A DNA stretch of 64,000 nt. Source: Palsa-504 sp963808315. GTDB taxonomy: Bacteria; Actinomycetota; Actinomycetes; Streptosporangiales; Streptosporangiaceae. Of the stretch, positions 52,354 through 62,284 are shown piece after piece. Under the pieces are notes generated by a model. That model did not search any database. It was not told where the DNA came from and saw nothing but the letters and a program-made list of their open reading frames with translations. The stretch is from positions 4,935 through 68,934 of the forward strand of contig CAWEFK010000031.1 of NCBI GenBank assembly GCA_963808315.1. Direction: 5' to 3'. Each line of letters opens with the position of its first letter. The stretch's first letter is position 1. Position numbers and translations under genes: made by a program.

Positions 52354-53124
52354 ATGCAAGCTGTCCTGACGGTGCTGGGAAGCGGCACGTCGATGGGCGT
52401 GCCCACCATCGGGTGCGACTGCCCGGTATGTACTTCTTCCGATCCGCACGACCGCCGCACCCGTCCCTCGGTGATGATCGAGTTCGGCGGGAAGGTGGTG
52501 TTGATTGACACCACCCCTGACTTCCGCGAGCAGGCGATCCGCGAGCACATACGGGCCGTGGATGCGGTGCTTTATACCCACACGCACGCGGACCACATCC
52601 TGGGGATTGACGATCTCCGGCCGCTCAGCTATCACCGTGGCGGGAAGATTCCCCTGTATGCGCGGCAGGAAGCGGCTGATTTCCTGCGGAACATGTTTGG
52701 CTACATCTTCGACGCCGATTACAAGTTCGGCGGGCTGGCGCAGGTGGAGCTGAAGGTTATCGATGGTCCCATCGAGCTGTTTGGCGGCTGTTTCCGACCC
52801 ATTCCGGTGATTCACGGGGAGCAGGAGATCTACGGGTACCGGGTAGGCTCGGCTGCCTACCTGACGGATTTCAGCGACATTCCTGAGACTTCGATGGCGC
52901 AGCTGCAAGAGTTGGACATTCTGTTTCTGGACGCGTTGCGCCACCGCCCCCATCCCACGCACTCGACGGTGGAGAACTCCTCGCGGCTGGTAGAGCTGCT
53001 GAAACCAAAGCGCGCGTTCTTCACCCATATCTGTCACGACTTGCCCCACGAGGCAACCAACGCCAAGCTGCCGGAGAACGTGCGGCTTGCGTACGACGGG
53101 TTGAAGCTGGAGTTTTCGATTTGA
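52354..53124 (+). CDS. PhnP-like MBL-fold phosphodiesterase, 256 aa
   Basis: Metal site HTHADH in LYTHTHADHILGIDDLRP, later ligands in VIHGEQ, TDFSDIP and FTHICHDLPH, and a structural zinc pair Cys in GCDCPVC. These are the hallmarks of the phosphoribosyl cyclic phosphodiesterase-like family, though no phosphonate genes are near. ATG 52354. Its stop overlaps the ribF start (TTGA). Confidence 0.87.
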   Translation: MQAVLTVLGSGTSMGVPTIGCDCPVCTSSDPHDRRTRPSVMIEFGGKVVLIDTTPDFREQAIREHIRAVDAVLYTHTHADHILGIDDLRPLSYHRGGKIPLYARQEAADFLRNMFGYIFDADYKFGGLAQVELKVIDGPIELFGGCFRPIPVIHGEQEIYGYRVGSAAYLTDFSDIPETSMAQLQELDILFLDALRHRPHPTHSTVENSSRLVELLKPKRAFFTHICHDLPHEATNAKLPENVRLAYDGLKLEFSI

Positions 53125-54095
53125 ACGGAGACACAGCCGCCCGACGGGCCCAGGTGTATCGCAGACTAGAAGACGTGCCGGCGGGCCTGGGACCCTCCTA
53201 CGTCAGCGTGGGAAACTTCGATGGCGTGCATCGAGCACACGCTTCTGTGCTGAAGGAGATCGTACAGCGGGCGCGCGAGCAGAGGGGGAAGGCAGTGGCG
53301 GTGACTTTCGAGCCGCATCCCACCCGCATCCTGCGCCCCGACACGGGGCTAAAGCTGATTACACCCACTGCCGAGAAACTTTCGCTGCTAAATGAGTGTG
53401 GGCTGGATGCGGTGCTGGTGCTGCCGTTCACGCGAGACTTATCGGTGATGTCTCCGGAGCAGTTCGCGCAGGAGATACTTAAAGCGCGCCTGAACGCGCG
53501 TGAGGTTCATGAAGGGTACAACTTCCGCTTCGGACATAAAGCCGCGGGAGATGTGAAGATCTTATCGGAGTTGGGCGACAAACTTGGGTTTTCGGTGAAG
53601 GCATATCCGGAGATGCGGTTGCGCGGCGAGCCGGTATCGAGCAGCCACATTCGCCGGTTGATCGCTGCCGGGCGAGTGAACCGCGCGCGACATTTGCTGG
53701 GCCGTCCGTTTGCGCTGCGAGCCACTCCGGGCCGGGGACGGGGATACGGGTCAAAGTACACCGTGCCCACGATCAATCTCGCCAGCTACGAGGAACTGGT
53801 CCCGGGCGACGGGGTTTACATCACCCGTGTGCGAGTAGGCAAAGAGAGCTTCGAGGCTGTCACCAACGTGGGCAAGCGTCCGACCTTCGGCGACGAAATC
53901 TTTGCCGTCGAGAGCCACCTGCTTAACTTTCACCCGCTGGAACTTTTTCCGGAGACCGACGTCGAAGTCACGTTTCTGAAAAGGCTGCGGGATGAGCGGA
54001 AATTCGAGTCCACGGTAGCACTGAAAGAGCAGATCGGGAGAGACGTGGCGCGGGCGCAGAGGTATTTTCATCTTGCAGGTTTGACGGGCGGGTGA
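53121..54095 (+). CDS. ribF: Bifunctional riboflavin kinase/FAD synthetase, 324 aa
   Basis: Makes FMN and then FAD from riboflavin. The N-terminal nucleotidyltransferase has VGNFDGVHRAH and TFEPHPTRIL, and SSSHIRRLI. The C-terminal kinase has TPGRGRGYGSKYTVPTINL and TNVGKRPTFG. TTG 53121 overlaps the upstream stop and is the only start before the FDGVH motif with coupling. Converges on nadB with a 91-nt gap. Confidence 0.92.
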   Translation: MNGDTAARRAQVYRRLEDVPAGLGPSYVSVGNFDGVHRAHASVLKEIVQRAREQRGKAVAVTFEPHPTRILRPDTGLKLITPTAEKLSLLNECGLDAVLVLPFTRDLSVMSPEQFAQEILKARLNAREVHEGYNFRFGHKAAGDVKILSELGDKLGFSVKAYPEMRLRGEPVSSSHIRRLIAAGRVNRARHLLGRPFALRATPGRGRGYGSKYTVPTINLASYEELVPGDGVYITRVRVGKESFEAVTNVGKRPTFGDEIFAVESHLLNFHPLELFPETDVEVTFLKRLRDERKFESTVALKEQIGRDVARAQRYFHLAGLTGG

Positions 54096-54186
54096 AATGT
54101 TCGCGGGTCTGAACAGCGTTGCCGGTCAGACAGCGAAGTCTTTTAAACCTCAGCAGGTGGGACGCCTGCTGCTACCCTGGCCGCAA

Positions 54187-55740
54187 CTACTCGAAGCGGA
54201 TAGTTTCGCCGGAGACGATGGAGTGCTTGCGGAACTTCTCTTCTGGATTGGGGAAGTCAGTCCGGTAATGCGCGCCACGGCTTTCTTCGCGAGCGAGCGC
54301 CGAGGCAGCGACTAACCATCCGACCTGCTGGAGGTTCTGCGCTTCGTATTCGCGGCGGGAGGCGGGAGCAGCAATCAACGTCGCCAGAGTGCGCAACCGA
54401 TCCACCGCGCCCTGCAGCCCCTTTGCAGAGCGAACGATGCCAGCTTGATTCCACATCAAGTCCTGAATTTCCGAGATGATGGGTTCAGGATCGTGACCAA
54501 TGATGCGTGCGAATTCGGGCGTCGGCGGAGCCGCTTTCTGCCCGGCATGCGCGCGCATGCTTTCTCCTGCGCGCGCGCCATATACCAGTCCTTCGAGCAG
54601 GGAGTTGCTGGCCAGGCGGTTGGCGCCATGCACGCCGGTGGCAGCGGCTTCTCCGGCCGCGTACAGCCGCGGTACGTTGGTCCTGCCATACAGATCCGTG
54701 CGCACCCCTCCCATAGCGTAGTGAGCCGCGGGACGGACAGGGATTAGGTCAGAGGTGATGTCGATGTGGTACTCGCGGCAGGTAGCGTCGATTCGCGGAA
54801 AACGGCTGCGCACGTGAGCGGGATCGAGATGGGTGAGATCGAGGTAAACCGCGGGGTCGGGCACGCGGCTGGCCTGCAGTTCGGTGACGATGGCGCGGGC
54901 CACGACATCGCGCGGCGCAAGCTCCTGCAGGGGATGGTACTTGATCATGAAGCGTTCCAGCTCGGGATTGCGCAGGTAGGCGCCTTCGCCGCGCAGCGCT
55001 TCCGAGAGCAGGAAGCGAGGCGCATGTTTCAGGTAAAGCGCCGTAGGGTGAAATTGCACGAACTCCATGTCAGAGATGGCGGCCCCGGCGCGGAAGGCCA
55101 TGGCAACGCCGTCGCCGGTAGCCACCGCGGGATTGGTCGTATTGCGATACAGCTGCCCAAAGCCTCCGGTGGCCAGCAGCACCGCCGAAGCGCTCACCGG
55201 ACGCAGGCTGCCGGATGTGTCGAGCACATGAATGCCACAAACCGCACCGTCACAGAGGGCGAGGGAGGTGGTAAATTCGAACTCCCGCACGGTAATGTTG
55301 GGTAGCGTATTGGCCTTGGCATAGAGCGCGCGCTGGATTTCACGGCCGGTAGAGTCGCCGTGCGCGTGCAGAATGCGGTCGCGGCTGTGAGCGCCCTCGC
55401 GGGTGAAGGCCAGCCGGGTGCCGGTTCGGTCGAACTGCGTGCCCCACTCAATGAGTTCCTCGATGCGAGGAGGGCCTTCTTCCACCAGAACGCGGACCGC
55501 GTCCTCGTTGCACAGCCCGTCGCCGGCGACCATGGTGTCCTGCAGATGCAGGCCGATTTCATCTTCATCGCTGAGCGCGGCAGCGATACCCCCTTGTGCC
55601 CAGTTGGTGGCGGAGTCCGTAACTTCCCGCTTAGCGAGTACCAGCACCCGCCCCGCAGAGGCTAACTCGATGGCGGCGCGGAGTCCGGCCACTCCGGCTC
55701 CGATCACCAGGAAATCTACTTCAGTGGGGATATCGGGCAT
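54187..55740 (-). CDS. nadB: L-aspartate oxidase, 517 aa
   Basis: FAD-dependent oxidation of aspartate to iminoaspartate, first step of NAD synthesis. FAD motif VDFLVIGAGVAGLRAAIELA at the N-terminus, TNWAQGGIAAALSDED, HAHGDSTGREIQ, and RPAAHYAMGGVRTD. ATG 55740 (MPDIPTEVDF) places the GxGxxG at the right distance; the frame is open further upstream without similarity. Divergent from aroB (93 nt). Confidence 0.93.
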   Translation of the reverse strand: MPDIPTEVDFLVIGAGVAGLRAAIELASAGRVLVLAKREVTDSATNWAQGGIAAALSDEDEIGLHLQDTMVAGDGLCNEDAVRVLVEEGPPRIEELIEWGTQFDRTGTRLAFTREGAHSRDRILHAHGDSTGREIQRALYAKANTLPNITVREFEFTTSLALCDGAVCGIHVLDTSGSLRPVSASAVLLATGGFGQLYRNTTNPAVATGDGVAMAFRAGAAISDMEFVQFHPTALYLKHAPRFLLSEALRGEGAYLRNPELERFMIKYHPLQELAPRDVVARAIVTELQASRVPDPAVYLDLTHLDPAHVRSRFPRIDATCREYHIDITSDLIPVRPAAHYAMGGVRTDLYGRTNVPRLYAAGEAAATGVHGANRLASNSLLEGLVYGARAGESMRAHAGQKAAPPTPEFARIIGHDPEPIISEIQDLMWNQAGIVRSAKGLQGAVDRLRTLATLIAAPASRREYEAQNLQQVGWLVAASALAREESRGAHYRTDFPNPEEKFRKHSIVSGETIRFE

Positions 55741-55833
55741 GAAACTTGAGAGTAACACGTACGATTGGTGCGCTTTTGGCGAGGCTGGTTGGGTGGTCAT
55801 GCGGCGATGTTCCAGTTGCTATGATGAAGTTCG

Positions 55834-56952
55834 ATGATCCGCATTCCGGTTCCGCTAGCGCCGCGCGCCTACGACGTAGTTGTGGATGAGGGCCTGTTGG
55901 CGCGCGTGGGCGAGCATCTACGGAAGCTTTTTCCTGAGCGGCAAAGAGTCTTCGTGATCTCGGTGCGGCCCGTGATGCGCCCTTGGGGCAGGGTTTTGAA
56001 GGAGTCGTTGCAAGCAGCGGCATTCCGCTCGGTCTTCATCGAGATTCGGGATGGAGAACAGCACAAAAGACTGGCTGCGGTGGAGCGGCTGGCGAAGAAG
56101 CTGTTGCTGGCCGGAGCGGACCGCAAGGCGATCGTAGTGGCATTCGGTGGGGGGATGGTAGGAGACCTTGCCGGGCTGACCGCGTCGTTATACATGCGCG
56201 GGGTAGAGCTGGTGCATGTACCCACGACGGTGCTGGGGCAAGTGGACGCGAGTGTCGGCGGCAAAACGGCCGTGAATCTGCGAAGCGGCAAGAACATGTT
56301 GGGCACCTTCTATCAGCCCGCGGTAGTTTTGAGCGATCCTTCGGTCCTGGCGACGCTTACCCCCCGAGAGTACCGGTCGGGGCTTTATGAGGCGCTGAAA
56401 GCTGGACTGATTGGAAGCCCGGCGCTGTTTCGCTGCTTTGTAGAGGAGCGCGAAAAGGTATTGGCGCGCAATCCGGAGACGCTGCGCTTTTTGATTGCGG
56501 AATCGGTGCGGGTGAAGGCGCGCATCGTTGCTGCGGACGAGCGAGAGGGCGGGTTGCGGCGGGTGCTCAACCTTGGGCATACGGTCGGGCATGCGCTCGA
56601 AGTGCAGACGCGTTATCGCCTGCTCCTGCATGGGGAGGCAGTCGCCTGGGGAATGATCGCGGCGACGCGTATAGCCAGGGCGCTGGGCAAGCTCGATGCG
56701 CGAGTGGCTGAGGGGATCGAAAGTGCGGTCCTGGCGATGGGGCCGTTGCCGCGGGTGGATGTGCGGGGGCAGAGCCTGATCGAGCAAATGCGCGCCGATA
56801 AAAAGACCGAAGGCGGCGCGGTTCATTTGGTGATCCCCACCGACGTGGGCAAGGTGGAGGTGGTGCGTGACGTGCCCGAAGGAATCATCGCCGAAGGAGT
56901 CGCGCATATGCGGCAACTTGCACGCGGGCATGCCCAGGTGCAGGTGGCATGA
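55834..56952 (+). CDS. aroB: 3-dehydroquinate synthase, 372 aa
   Basis: Second step of the shikimate pathway. NAD/metal blocks: AFGGGMVGDLAGLTASLYMR, HVPTTVLGQVDASVGGKTAV, then EALKAGLIG and LNLGHTVGHALE with the zinc ligands His. Full family length. The stop overlaps the ubiE-like gene (ATGA). Confidence 0.93.
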   Translation: MIRIPVPLAPRAYDVVVDEGLLARVGEHLRKLFPERQRVFVISVRPVMRPWGRVLKESLQAAAFRSVFIEIRDGEQHKRLAAVERLAKKLLLAGADRKAIVVAFGGGMVGDLAGLTASLYMRGVELVHVPTTVLGQVDASVGGKTAVNLRSGKNMLGTFYQPAVVLSDPSVLATLTPREYRSGLYEALKAGLIGSPALFRCFVEEREKVLARNPETLRFLIAESVRVKARIVAADEREGGLRRVLNLGHTVGHALEVQTRYRLLLHGEAVAWGMIAATRIARALGKLDARVAEGIESAVLAMGPLPRVDVRGQSLIEQMRADKKTEGGAVHLVIPTDVGKVEVVRDVPEGIIAEGVAHMRQLARGHAQVQVA

Positions 56953-57701
56953 CGCAGGAGCCGAGACCGGCGGTAGTCGGGGCTGCGCCGCAGGGCACCA
57001 GCGACCCGGAGTCGGCGGCGAGAGCGGTGCGCCAGATGTTCACGGCGATCGCCCCGAGATACGACCTGCTGAATCATGTTCTCTCCTGCAACGTGGATCG
57101 CATCTGGTGGAATAAGGCAGCGCGGACGTTCCAACAAGTTCTGAAGAAGCCGGATGCGCAAGTGCTGGACCTGTGTTGCGGCACGGGGGACATGACTGCG
57201 GCTTTGCGGCGGCGCGCGGGACCACCTGCGCGGATTTGCGGGGTGGACTTCTCTCATACCATGTTGACGCGCGCTTACGAGAAAGGCGCGGGCTCAGGGT
57301 TGCGATGGATCGAGGCGGATGCGCTTCGGCTGCCTTTCCCGGATAGAAGTTTCGACCTGGTTACGGCTGCCTTTGGCTTCCGAAATCTGGCTGACTATGA
57401 CGCGGGCCTGCGGGAGATCGGGCGCGTGCTGCGCGAGGATGGAGAGTGCGGCATACTGGACTTCGGCGAGCCGAAGGGGCTGATCGGGAACCTTTATCGC
57501 TTCTACTTCAAGCAGGTGCTACCTCGCATTGGCACGTTGATCTCAGGGGTGCGCGGGCCTTACGCGTATCTCCCCGCATCCGTGGAACGATTTCCGGAGC
57601 CCGGCGAGATGCTGGAGCGCATGCGGCGCGCTGGATTCCACGACGTAAGCTGGACGCCATACACATTCGGGATTGCGGGACTATATCGCGGGAAGAAGTA
57701 G
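56949..57701 (+). CDS. ubiE: Ubiquinone/menaquinone C-methyltransferase, 250 aa
   Basis: SAM-dependent methylation of demethylmenaquinone. Markers are FTAIAPRYDLLNHVLSCNVD, VLDLCCGTGDMTAALRR, FGFRNLADYDAGLREIGRVL and DFGEPKG. ATG 56949 overlaps the aroB stop, so both are co-translated. In a menaquinone-only organism the name menG would apply. Confidence 0.92.
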   Translation: MTQEPRPAVVGAAPQGTSDPESAARAVRQMFTAIAPRYDLLNHVLSCNVDRIWWNKAARTFQQVLKKPDAQVLDLCCGTGDMTAALRRRAGPPARICGVDFSHTMLTRAYEKGAGSGLRWIEADALRLPFPDRSFDLVTAAFGFRNLADYDAGLREIGRVLREDGECGILDFGEPKGLIGNLYRFYFKQVLPRIGTLISGVRGPYAYLPASVERFPEPGEMLERMRRAGFHDVSWTPYTFGIAGLYRGKK

Positions 57702-57771
57702 TTATCCAGCGGGAGAAGCAAGAGGCCTTCAATTCAAGGGCGTCGACGGCGCAATAGCGTTTCTGCCGCGA

Positions 57772-58869
57772 TTACAAAGCTGATGCGACAGTCGGATCTG
57801 GAACGGGATTGCCTGCGACGGGGATCGAGTTCAGCGATTCGGTAAAGGCTTGAGCGCAGGTGTGCTGGACGACGCGTTCGTAGTCAGAGCCCAACATGTT
57901 CTGCAGTCTTGTGGTGTCCACCAGGAATTGCCCTACGAGGTAGGGCGTGGCCTCCGGCGGGATGGCGGAGATGCCCTTCTTCCAAAAGAAGTCGAGTGTC
58001 CGGCGTAGTGCCCACAATCCGGGAACACGCACCAGCCTTGTGTTCGCTGTAGATAGACACTGGCCTACGGTCAGCGTCTCGCCGCGTCCGGCCACGTTCA
58101 GGATGGTGATGCGCTGTGGGTCGGGACGGGGATTCCGCAGCAGGTGGGCAACCAGGCGAGCCATGTCGTCCACGTGGACGAATTGCAGTTCATGAGCGAG
58201 CCAACGGTCACCGAAGGGAAGCAGGCAGGGCAGCCGCTGTCCTTTCCGGCGCATTTCCGAGGCACGGCGAGAGTCGCCATAGGCGGTGCCATGCAGGGCA
58301 CCGAGCAAGTAATTATCCACAGTGCCGCCGGCGAAAATTGCAGGCCGGAGCAGGTAAGTGCTGCAGCCACGCATGGCGGGCGCACGGTGCCGCACGACCT
58401 GATCGGATTCCATCTTTTGGATGGCGTAGGGAAAGGTGTGCGCGCTCAGGGGATAGTTTTCATCGACGGGTGCCGGAAGCAAAGGGCCGTACGAGGTGGA
58501 ACTTCCGGGACAGACGAAGCGTCGCACGGTGGGGTGGTCGTGGTTGGCCTCCGCGATAGCTTCCATGACGCGGGCAGTCCCCGCGACGTTCACCTGCCAC
58601 ATGCGCTGGACATCGAGGGTGCCGTTTCGAACGGGATCGACCAGGAAGGCGAGGTGGATGACGGCCACGGGACGTACGGCGCGAAGCAGGTGGAAGAGAT
58701 CGCGGCAGGATTTCTCCTGACCAAGATCCATGGGTGCAAACTGCAGAGGGAGGGGCGAAGCAGGCGGGTTGAGGTCGATGCCGACGACCTCAAAGTCCGC
58801 CAATTCCGCGAGGAGTCGCGTTCCTAAGTTTCCCGCGACTCCCGTGATGACGATGTGCGGCTTCTCCAC
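57772..58869 (-). CDS. NAD-dependent epimerase/dehydratase family protein, 365 aa
   Basis: Extended SDR fold. Nucleotide motif IVITGVAGNLGTRLLAELAD at the N-terminus, SSTSYGPLL, and the active-site-like YPLSAHTFPYAIQKMESDQV (YxxxK variant). GTG 58869 starts 5 nt before the upstream isomerase stop is cleared; the frame further upstream is antisense. Converges on ubiE. Sugar-nucleotide or lipid substrate unknown. Confidence 0.85.
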   Translation of the reverse strand: MEKPHIVITGVAGNLGTRLLAELADFEVVGIDLNPPASPLPLQFAPMDLGQEKSCRDLFHLLRAVRPVAVIHLAFLVDPVRNGTLDVQRMWQVNVAGTARVMEAIAEANHDHPTVRRFVCPGSSTSYGPLLPAPVDENYPLSAHTFPYAIQKMESDQVVRHRAPAMRGCSTYLLRPAIFAGGTVDNYLLGALHGTAYGDSRRASEMRRKGQRLPCLLPFGDRWLAHELQFVHVDDMARLVAHLLRNPRPDPQRITILNVAGRGETLTVGQCLSTANTRLVRVPGLWALRRTLDFFWKKGISAIPPEATPYLVGQFLVDTTRLQNMLGSDYERVVQHTCAQAFTESLNSIPVAGNPVPDPTVASAL

Positions 58870-58873
58870 ATGT

Positions 58874-59992
58874 TTACTTGGGAGACTTGGGCTGGGGAGG
58901 GCCTCCGGGTCCACCCATGTGAGGACGGCCCATCGGCGGACCTTCTGGACCGGCCTGCGGGGGGCCAAAGTACTCGTCGTTGAGGGTGGGGGCGCCGGCT
59001 TCCTGCACCTTCTGCATTTCATCCTGCATGCGCTGCGCACGGAGGGTGTTCTTGATTTCGTCCTTCACCTTGTCTTCGGGCAGAGTGTCCTTCGTGCCCA
59101 TCTTGTAGATGAAGTAACCGGAACCATCGGTGATCAGGCTGGAGACCTGGCCAGCCTTCAGATCGAAGATGGCGGAGTGGGTGGGAGGAATGCTGCTGCG
59201 GCGAACCTTACCCATGCTGGTGTTCGGGGCCTTGGCTTTCAGACCGGCGGTGGTGAACGCTTCTTCCTGGAGCTTGTTGAAGTCTTCACCTGCGGCAGCG
59301 CGCTTCTGAATAGACTCAGCTTCAGTCTTCATAGCGGCTTCGGCTTCGGTCTGGCGTTTCTGCTGATCGGCCTCGCTCACCTTCACGCCTTCCTTGGGGG
59401 GCGGCATCTGCTTGGCGCGGGGAACGAAGATGCGCTGCAAGTCGGCTTCTTCGTAGGCCGGGGTATTGGCTTTGTAATAGTCGTCGAGCTCTTTGTCAGA
59501 GATCTGGCCGGCTTTTTCCTGCACCTGCTGCTGCAACTCCTGAGAGAGTACTTGCAGGCGAGCGACCTTCATCATCTCGTCGTATTTCGGCCCTTTGTCG
59601 AGGCCCATCTTTTCGGCCTGGCTCGACATGGAGAGCATGGTGGCATACCGGGTCGCCATCTGGCGGCGCGCATACGGGGGCATGTTCGGGGCAACGGCAT
59701 TGATCAGCTGCTCGAACTGCTCCTTGGTGACCACGGTCTTGCAGTCGGGGCTCTTGGAATCGCCTGACTGGCAGACGCCGGCGAGGGTGATGACGGGAGC
59801 GGTTGCCGGAACCTTCGAGGTGTCTGGCGCCTTGGGTTCTTCCATCTCGGCGCCTTCCTGGGCATCGCCAGGGGCCTTCGCCGCCGGGGCCGAGGAGGAG
59901 TTGGCCGGTTTTTGCGGCGCAGGTGTTGTGTTAGAGGTCTGTCCGAATGCCAGTGAACCTAGCAACAGACAGAGCAAGGCACGATGATTCAT
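58874..59992 (-). CDS. SurA/PpiC-like peptidyl-prolyl isomerase, exported, 372 aa
   Basis: Signal peptide MNHRALLCLLLGSLAFGQ. A Pro/Ala-rich linker (20-65) is followed by a SurA-N-like helical part (70-180) and a parvulin-like domain (about 185-310; AAAGEDFNKLQEEAFTTAG, FDLKAGQVSSLI, GYFIYKMGTKD). The end is Gly/Pro/Met-rich (GPPMGRPHMGGPGGPPQ). Expected periplasmic chaperone. Its stop lies 4 nt before the epimerase start. Confidence 0.85.
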   Translation of the reverse strand: MNHRALLCLLLGSLAFGQTSNTTPAPQKPANSSSAPAAKAPGDAQEGAEMEEPKAPDTSKVPATAPVITLAGVCQSGDSKSPDCKTVVTKEQFEQLINAVAPNMPPYARRQMATRYATMLSMSSQAEKMGLDKGPKYDEMMKVARLQVLSQELQQQVQEKAGQISDKELDDYYKANTPAYEEADLQRIFVPRAKQMPPPKEGVKVSEADQQKRQTEAEAAMKTEAESIQKRAAAGEDFNKLQEEAFTTAGLKAKAPNTSMGKVRRSSIPPTHSAIFDLKAGQVSSLITDGSGYFIYKMGTKDTLPEDKVKDEIKNTLRAQRMQDEMQKVQEAGAPTLNDEYFGPPQAGPEGPPMGRPHMGGPGGPPQPKSPK

Positions 59993-60217
59993 GTTTGGGT
60001 TTCCTCCAGAGGGTTTAAAGCAGTGACTCTAAATCGTAGCACAAATGTTCAGAAACTCGTGGAAAGAAAGGGCGTGCGGTCCTCCGGCGTGGCAGTGACA
60101 CAGGGGTTGCGATAGCGAGAAGATGAATGCCGCGGGTTGTAGGGCGCCGGTGCCTGGCACAGAGCAAAGGCATCCAAGCACCGTCTTAAAGACGAATATC
60201 CAAGCAGGCAGGAGACG

Positions 60218-60739
60218 ATGGCCCACTGGAAGCTGAGCGTACGCATGGCGCGGAAACTGAGCAAAGAGCTTCGGAGGAGTGAAGACTCTTCGTTACGACA
60301 GCGGCGCGGCGTGGTGGGGCTGTCGCTGGTGGGCATGGGAGCAATGGGGCTGATCACGCTCTACCAGATGGGGATCATCAAGCATCTGCCGGAGCCGCCG
60401 CTTCCGCGCATGAACGCCGACAAAGTGGATGCTTCCGCAGACGCGTACCAGATGCTGGCCACCCCGGACGCCGCATTTGGCTTGGCGAGTTATGCCGGAA
60501 CAATCGTGCTGGCGTCCATGCAGGGTTCGGACCGCGCGCAGGCGGCGCCATGGATCCCCCTGACGCTCGCGGTGAAGGTGGCGGCGGATGCGGCCGTGGC
60601 GGCGAAGCTTACCGCGAACCAGTGGACACGGCAGCGGGCGTTCTGCTTCTGGTGCCTGACAGGTGCAGGAGCTACCTTCGCGACCCTGCCGTTGGTGCTT
60701 CCGGAGGCTTACACTGCGCTCCGCCGCTTGCGCCAGTGA
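60218..60739 (+). CDS. Vitamin-K-epoxide-reductase-like membrane protein, 173 aa
   Basis: A basic N-terminus (RMARKLSKELRRSEDSSLRQ) precedes four hydrophobic segments. The last contains FCFWCLTGAGATFATLPL, a CxxC-type active site as in VKOR/DsbB-like proteins, but I do not see the usual second cysteine pair in the loop. That makes a full redox relay doubtful. Divergent from the isomerase gene with a 225-nt gap. Confidence 0.65.
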   Translation: MAHWKLSVRMARKLSKELRRSEDSSLRQRRGVVGLSLVGMGAMGLITLYQMGIIKHLPEPPLPRMNADKVDASADAYQMLATPDAAFGLASYAGTIVLASMQGSDRAQAAPWIPLTLAVKVAADAAVAAKLTANQWTRQRAFCFWCLTGAGATFATLPLVLPEAYTALRRLRQ

Positions 60740-60814
60740 TGCAGCTTGCTTGCGGCCTCCGCGCTCTGCGACTGCAGCGTTGCGACGCAACCACCAGGCA
60801 GCGATAATGAGCGA

Positions 60815-62245
60815 GTGAGTGCCACGCCAGCAGCGTTCAGCCACGATGCCATGCTCGTCGAGAAGCGCCGCGTGGCGGGGAGTTCCGTGCTGGCGGCGGT
60901 CGCAATCACGCTGCTGAAGGTAATTGTCGGCTTCACCACCGGCAGCCTGGGAATCCTCTCCGAGGCAGCCCATTCAGGACTGGACCTGGTTGCGGCGATT
61001 GTGACCTTTATGTCGGTGCGCGTGTCCGACAAACCTGCGGATGCCGACCACCAGTACGGACATGGCAAGGTGGAGAATTTCTCCGCTTTCATCGAGACCG
61101 GACTGCTGTTGCTGACCTGCGTCTGGATCGTGTATGAGGCCTTGAACCGGCTGTTCTACCACCATGTCGATATTGAGCCGAGCGCGGCGGCTTTCCTGGT
61201 GATGGTGTTCTCGATGGGGGTGGACTTCTGGCGTTCGCGGGCGCTGGGCAGGATCGCGACCAAGTACGACAGCCAGGCCCTGGAGGCGGACGCTCTGCAT
61301 TTCTCCACCGATATCTGGTCGAGCGGCGTGGTGATCGCAGGGCTGATCCTGGTGATGGCGGGACAGCATTACGGCAAAGCGTGGCTGCGCGCTGCCGATC
61401 CGGTGTCGGCACTATGCGTGGCAGGAGTGGTGGTTTATGTGAGCTGGCGGCTCGCCCGCAAGACGATTGATGCGCTGCTGGATGCGGCGCCGGCCGGCGT
61501 TCGCGGGCAAATCGTAAACGCGGTGCGCCAGGTGGACGGGCTGCTGGAGGTAAACCGCGTCCGCATACGGCGGGCCGGGAACCGCTATTTTGCCGACCTT
61601 TCAGTGGGCCTGGCGCGAAATCTGACCTTCCAGCGGTCAGAGCAAGTGGCGGAGGCGGTGAGCGCGGCAGTGCGGGGAGTGCTTCCCGAAGCGGACGTAG
61701 TGGTGCGTTCGGTGCCGCGGGCCCATAACGAAGAGAGCATCTTCGACCGGGTACGCGCGGTGGCGAGCAAGTCCAATTTCAACGTGCACGACATCAGCGT
61801 GCAGAACCTGGGTGGGCGGATTCACGTGGAGCAGCACCTGGAGCTGGATGAGCGCCTTACCCTGAAGGCGGCGCATGACGAGGTAACGGGGCTGGAGGCC
61901 GATATGCGACGCGAGATTCCGGAGATCTCAGCGATCCTGACGCATATTGAAAGCGAGCCGGCAACGATTGAACGTGGGGACGAGCGACCCGAAGATCGCA
62001 GGCTGGAGCGCCGGCTAAAGGCGGTGGCTAAGGAGTTCCCCGAAGTACTGGACATGCACGACGTCTTCTTCAAACGGGTGCGGGATCGGCTGTACGTCTC
62101 ATGCCACTGCACACTGCCAGATGATCTACCTCTGTCGCGCGTGCATGACATCCAGACGGAGCTGGAGATCCGATTCAAGCAGGAAGCGCCGGAACTATTC
62201 CGCGTGCTGATCCATCCCGAGCCAAGCACAGACAATCGCCGCTAG
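60815..62245 (+). CDS. Cation diffusion facilitator with three C-terminal domains, about 476 aa
   Basis: Six spans follow MLVEKRRVAGSSVLAAVAIT. Metal sites: SEAAHSGLD in TM2 (His-x3-Asp pattern) and ADALHFSTDIWSS in TM5. The cytoplasmic part is unusual: three successive CTD-like units of about 75 residues (starting VRQVDGLLEVNRVRIR, VRAVASKSNFNVHDISV, LKAVAKEFPEVLDMHD), where ordinary family members have one. Expected Zn/Mn/Fe export. GTG 60815 is the longest plausible start; ATG 60851 is an alternative. Confidence 0.87.
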   Translation: MSATPAAFSHDAMLVEKRRVAGSSVLAAVAITLLKVIVGFTTGSLGILSEAAHSGLDLVAAIVTFMSVRVSDKPADADHQYGHGKVENFSAFIETGLLLLTCVWIVYEALNRLFYHHVDIEPSAAAFLVMVFSMGVDFWRSRALGRIATKYDSQALEADALHFSTDIWSSGVVIAGLILVMAGQHYGKAWLRAADPVSALCVAGVVVYVSWRLARKTIDALLDAAPAGVRGQIVNAVRQVDGLLEVNRVRIRRAGNRYFADLSVGLARNLTFQRSEQVAEAVSAAVRGVLPEADVVVRSVPRAHNEESIFDRVRAVASKSNFNVHDISVQNLGGRIHVEQHLELDERLTLKAAHDEVTGLEADMRREIPEISAILTHIESEPATIERGDERPEDRRLERRLKAVAKEFPEVLDMHDVFFKRVRDRLYVSCHCTLPDDLPLSRVHDIQTELEIRFKQEAPELFRVLIHPEPSTDNRR

Positions 62246-62284
62246 TTGCGGAGTGCTGGCGAACGTCTTGTTAACCCAGAGAAG

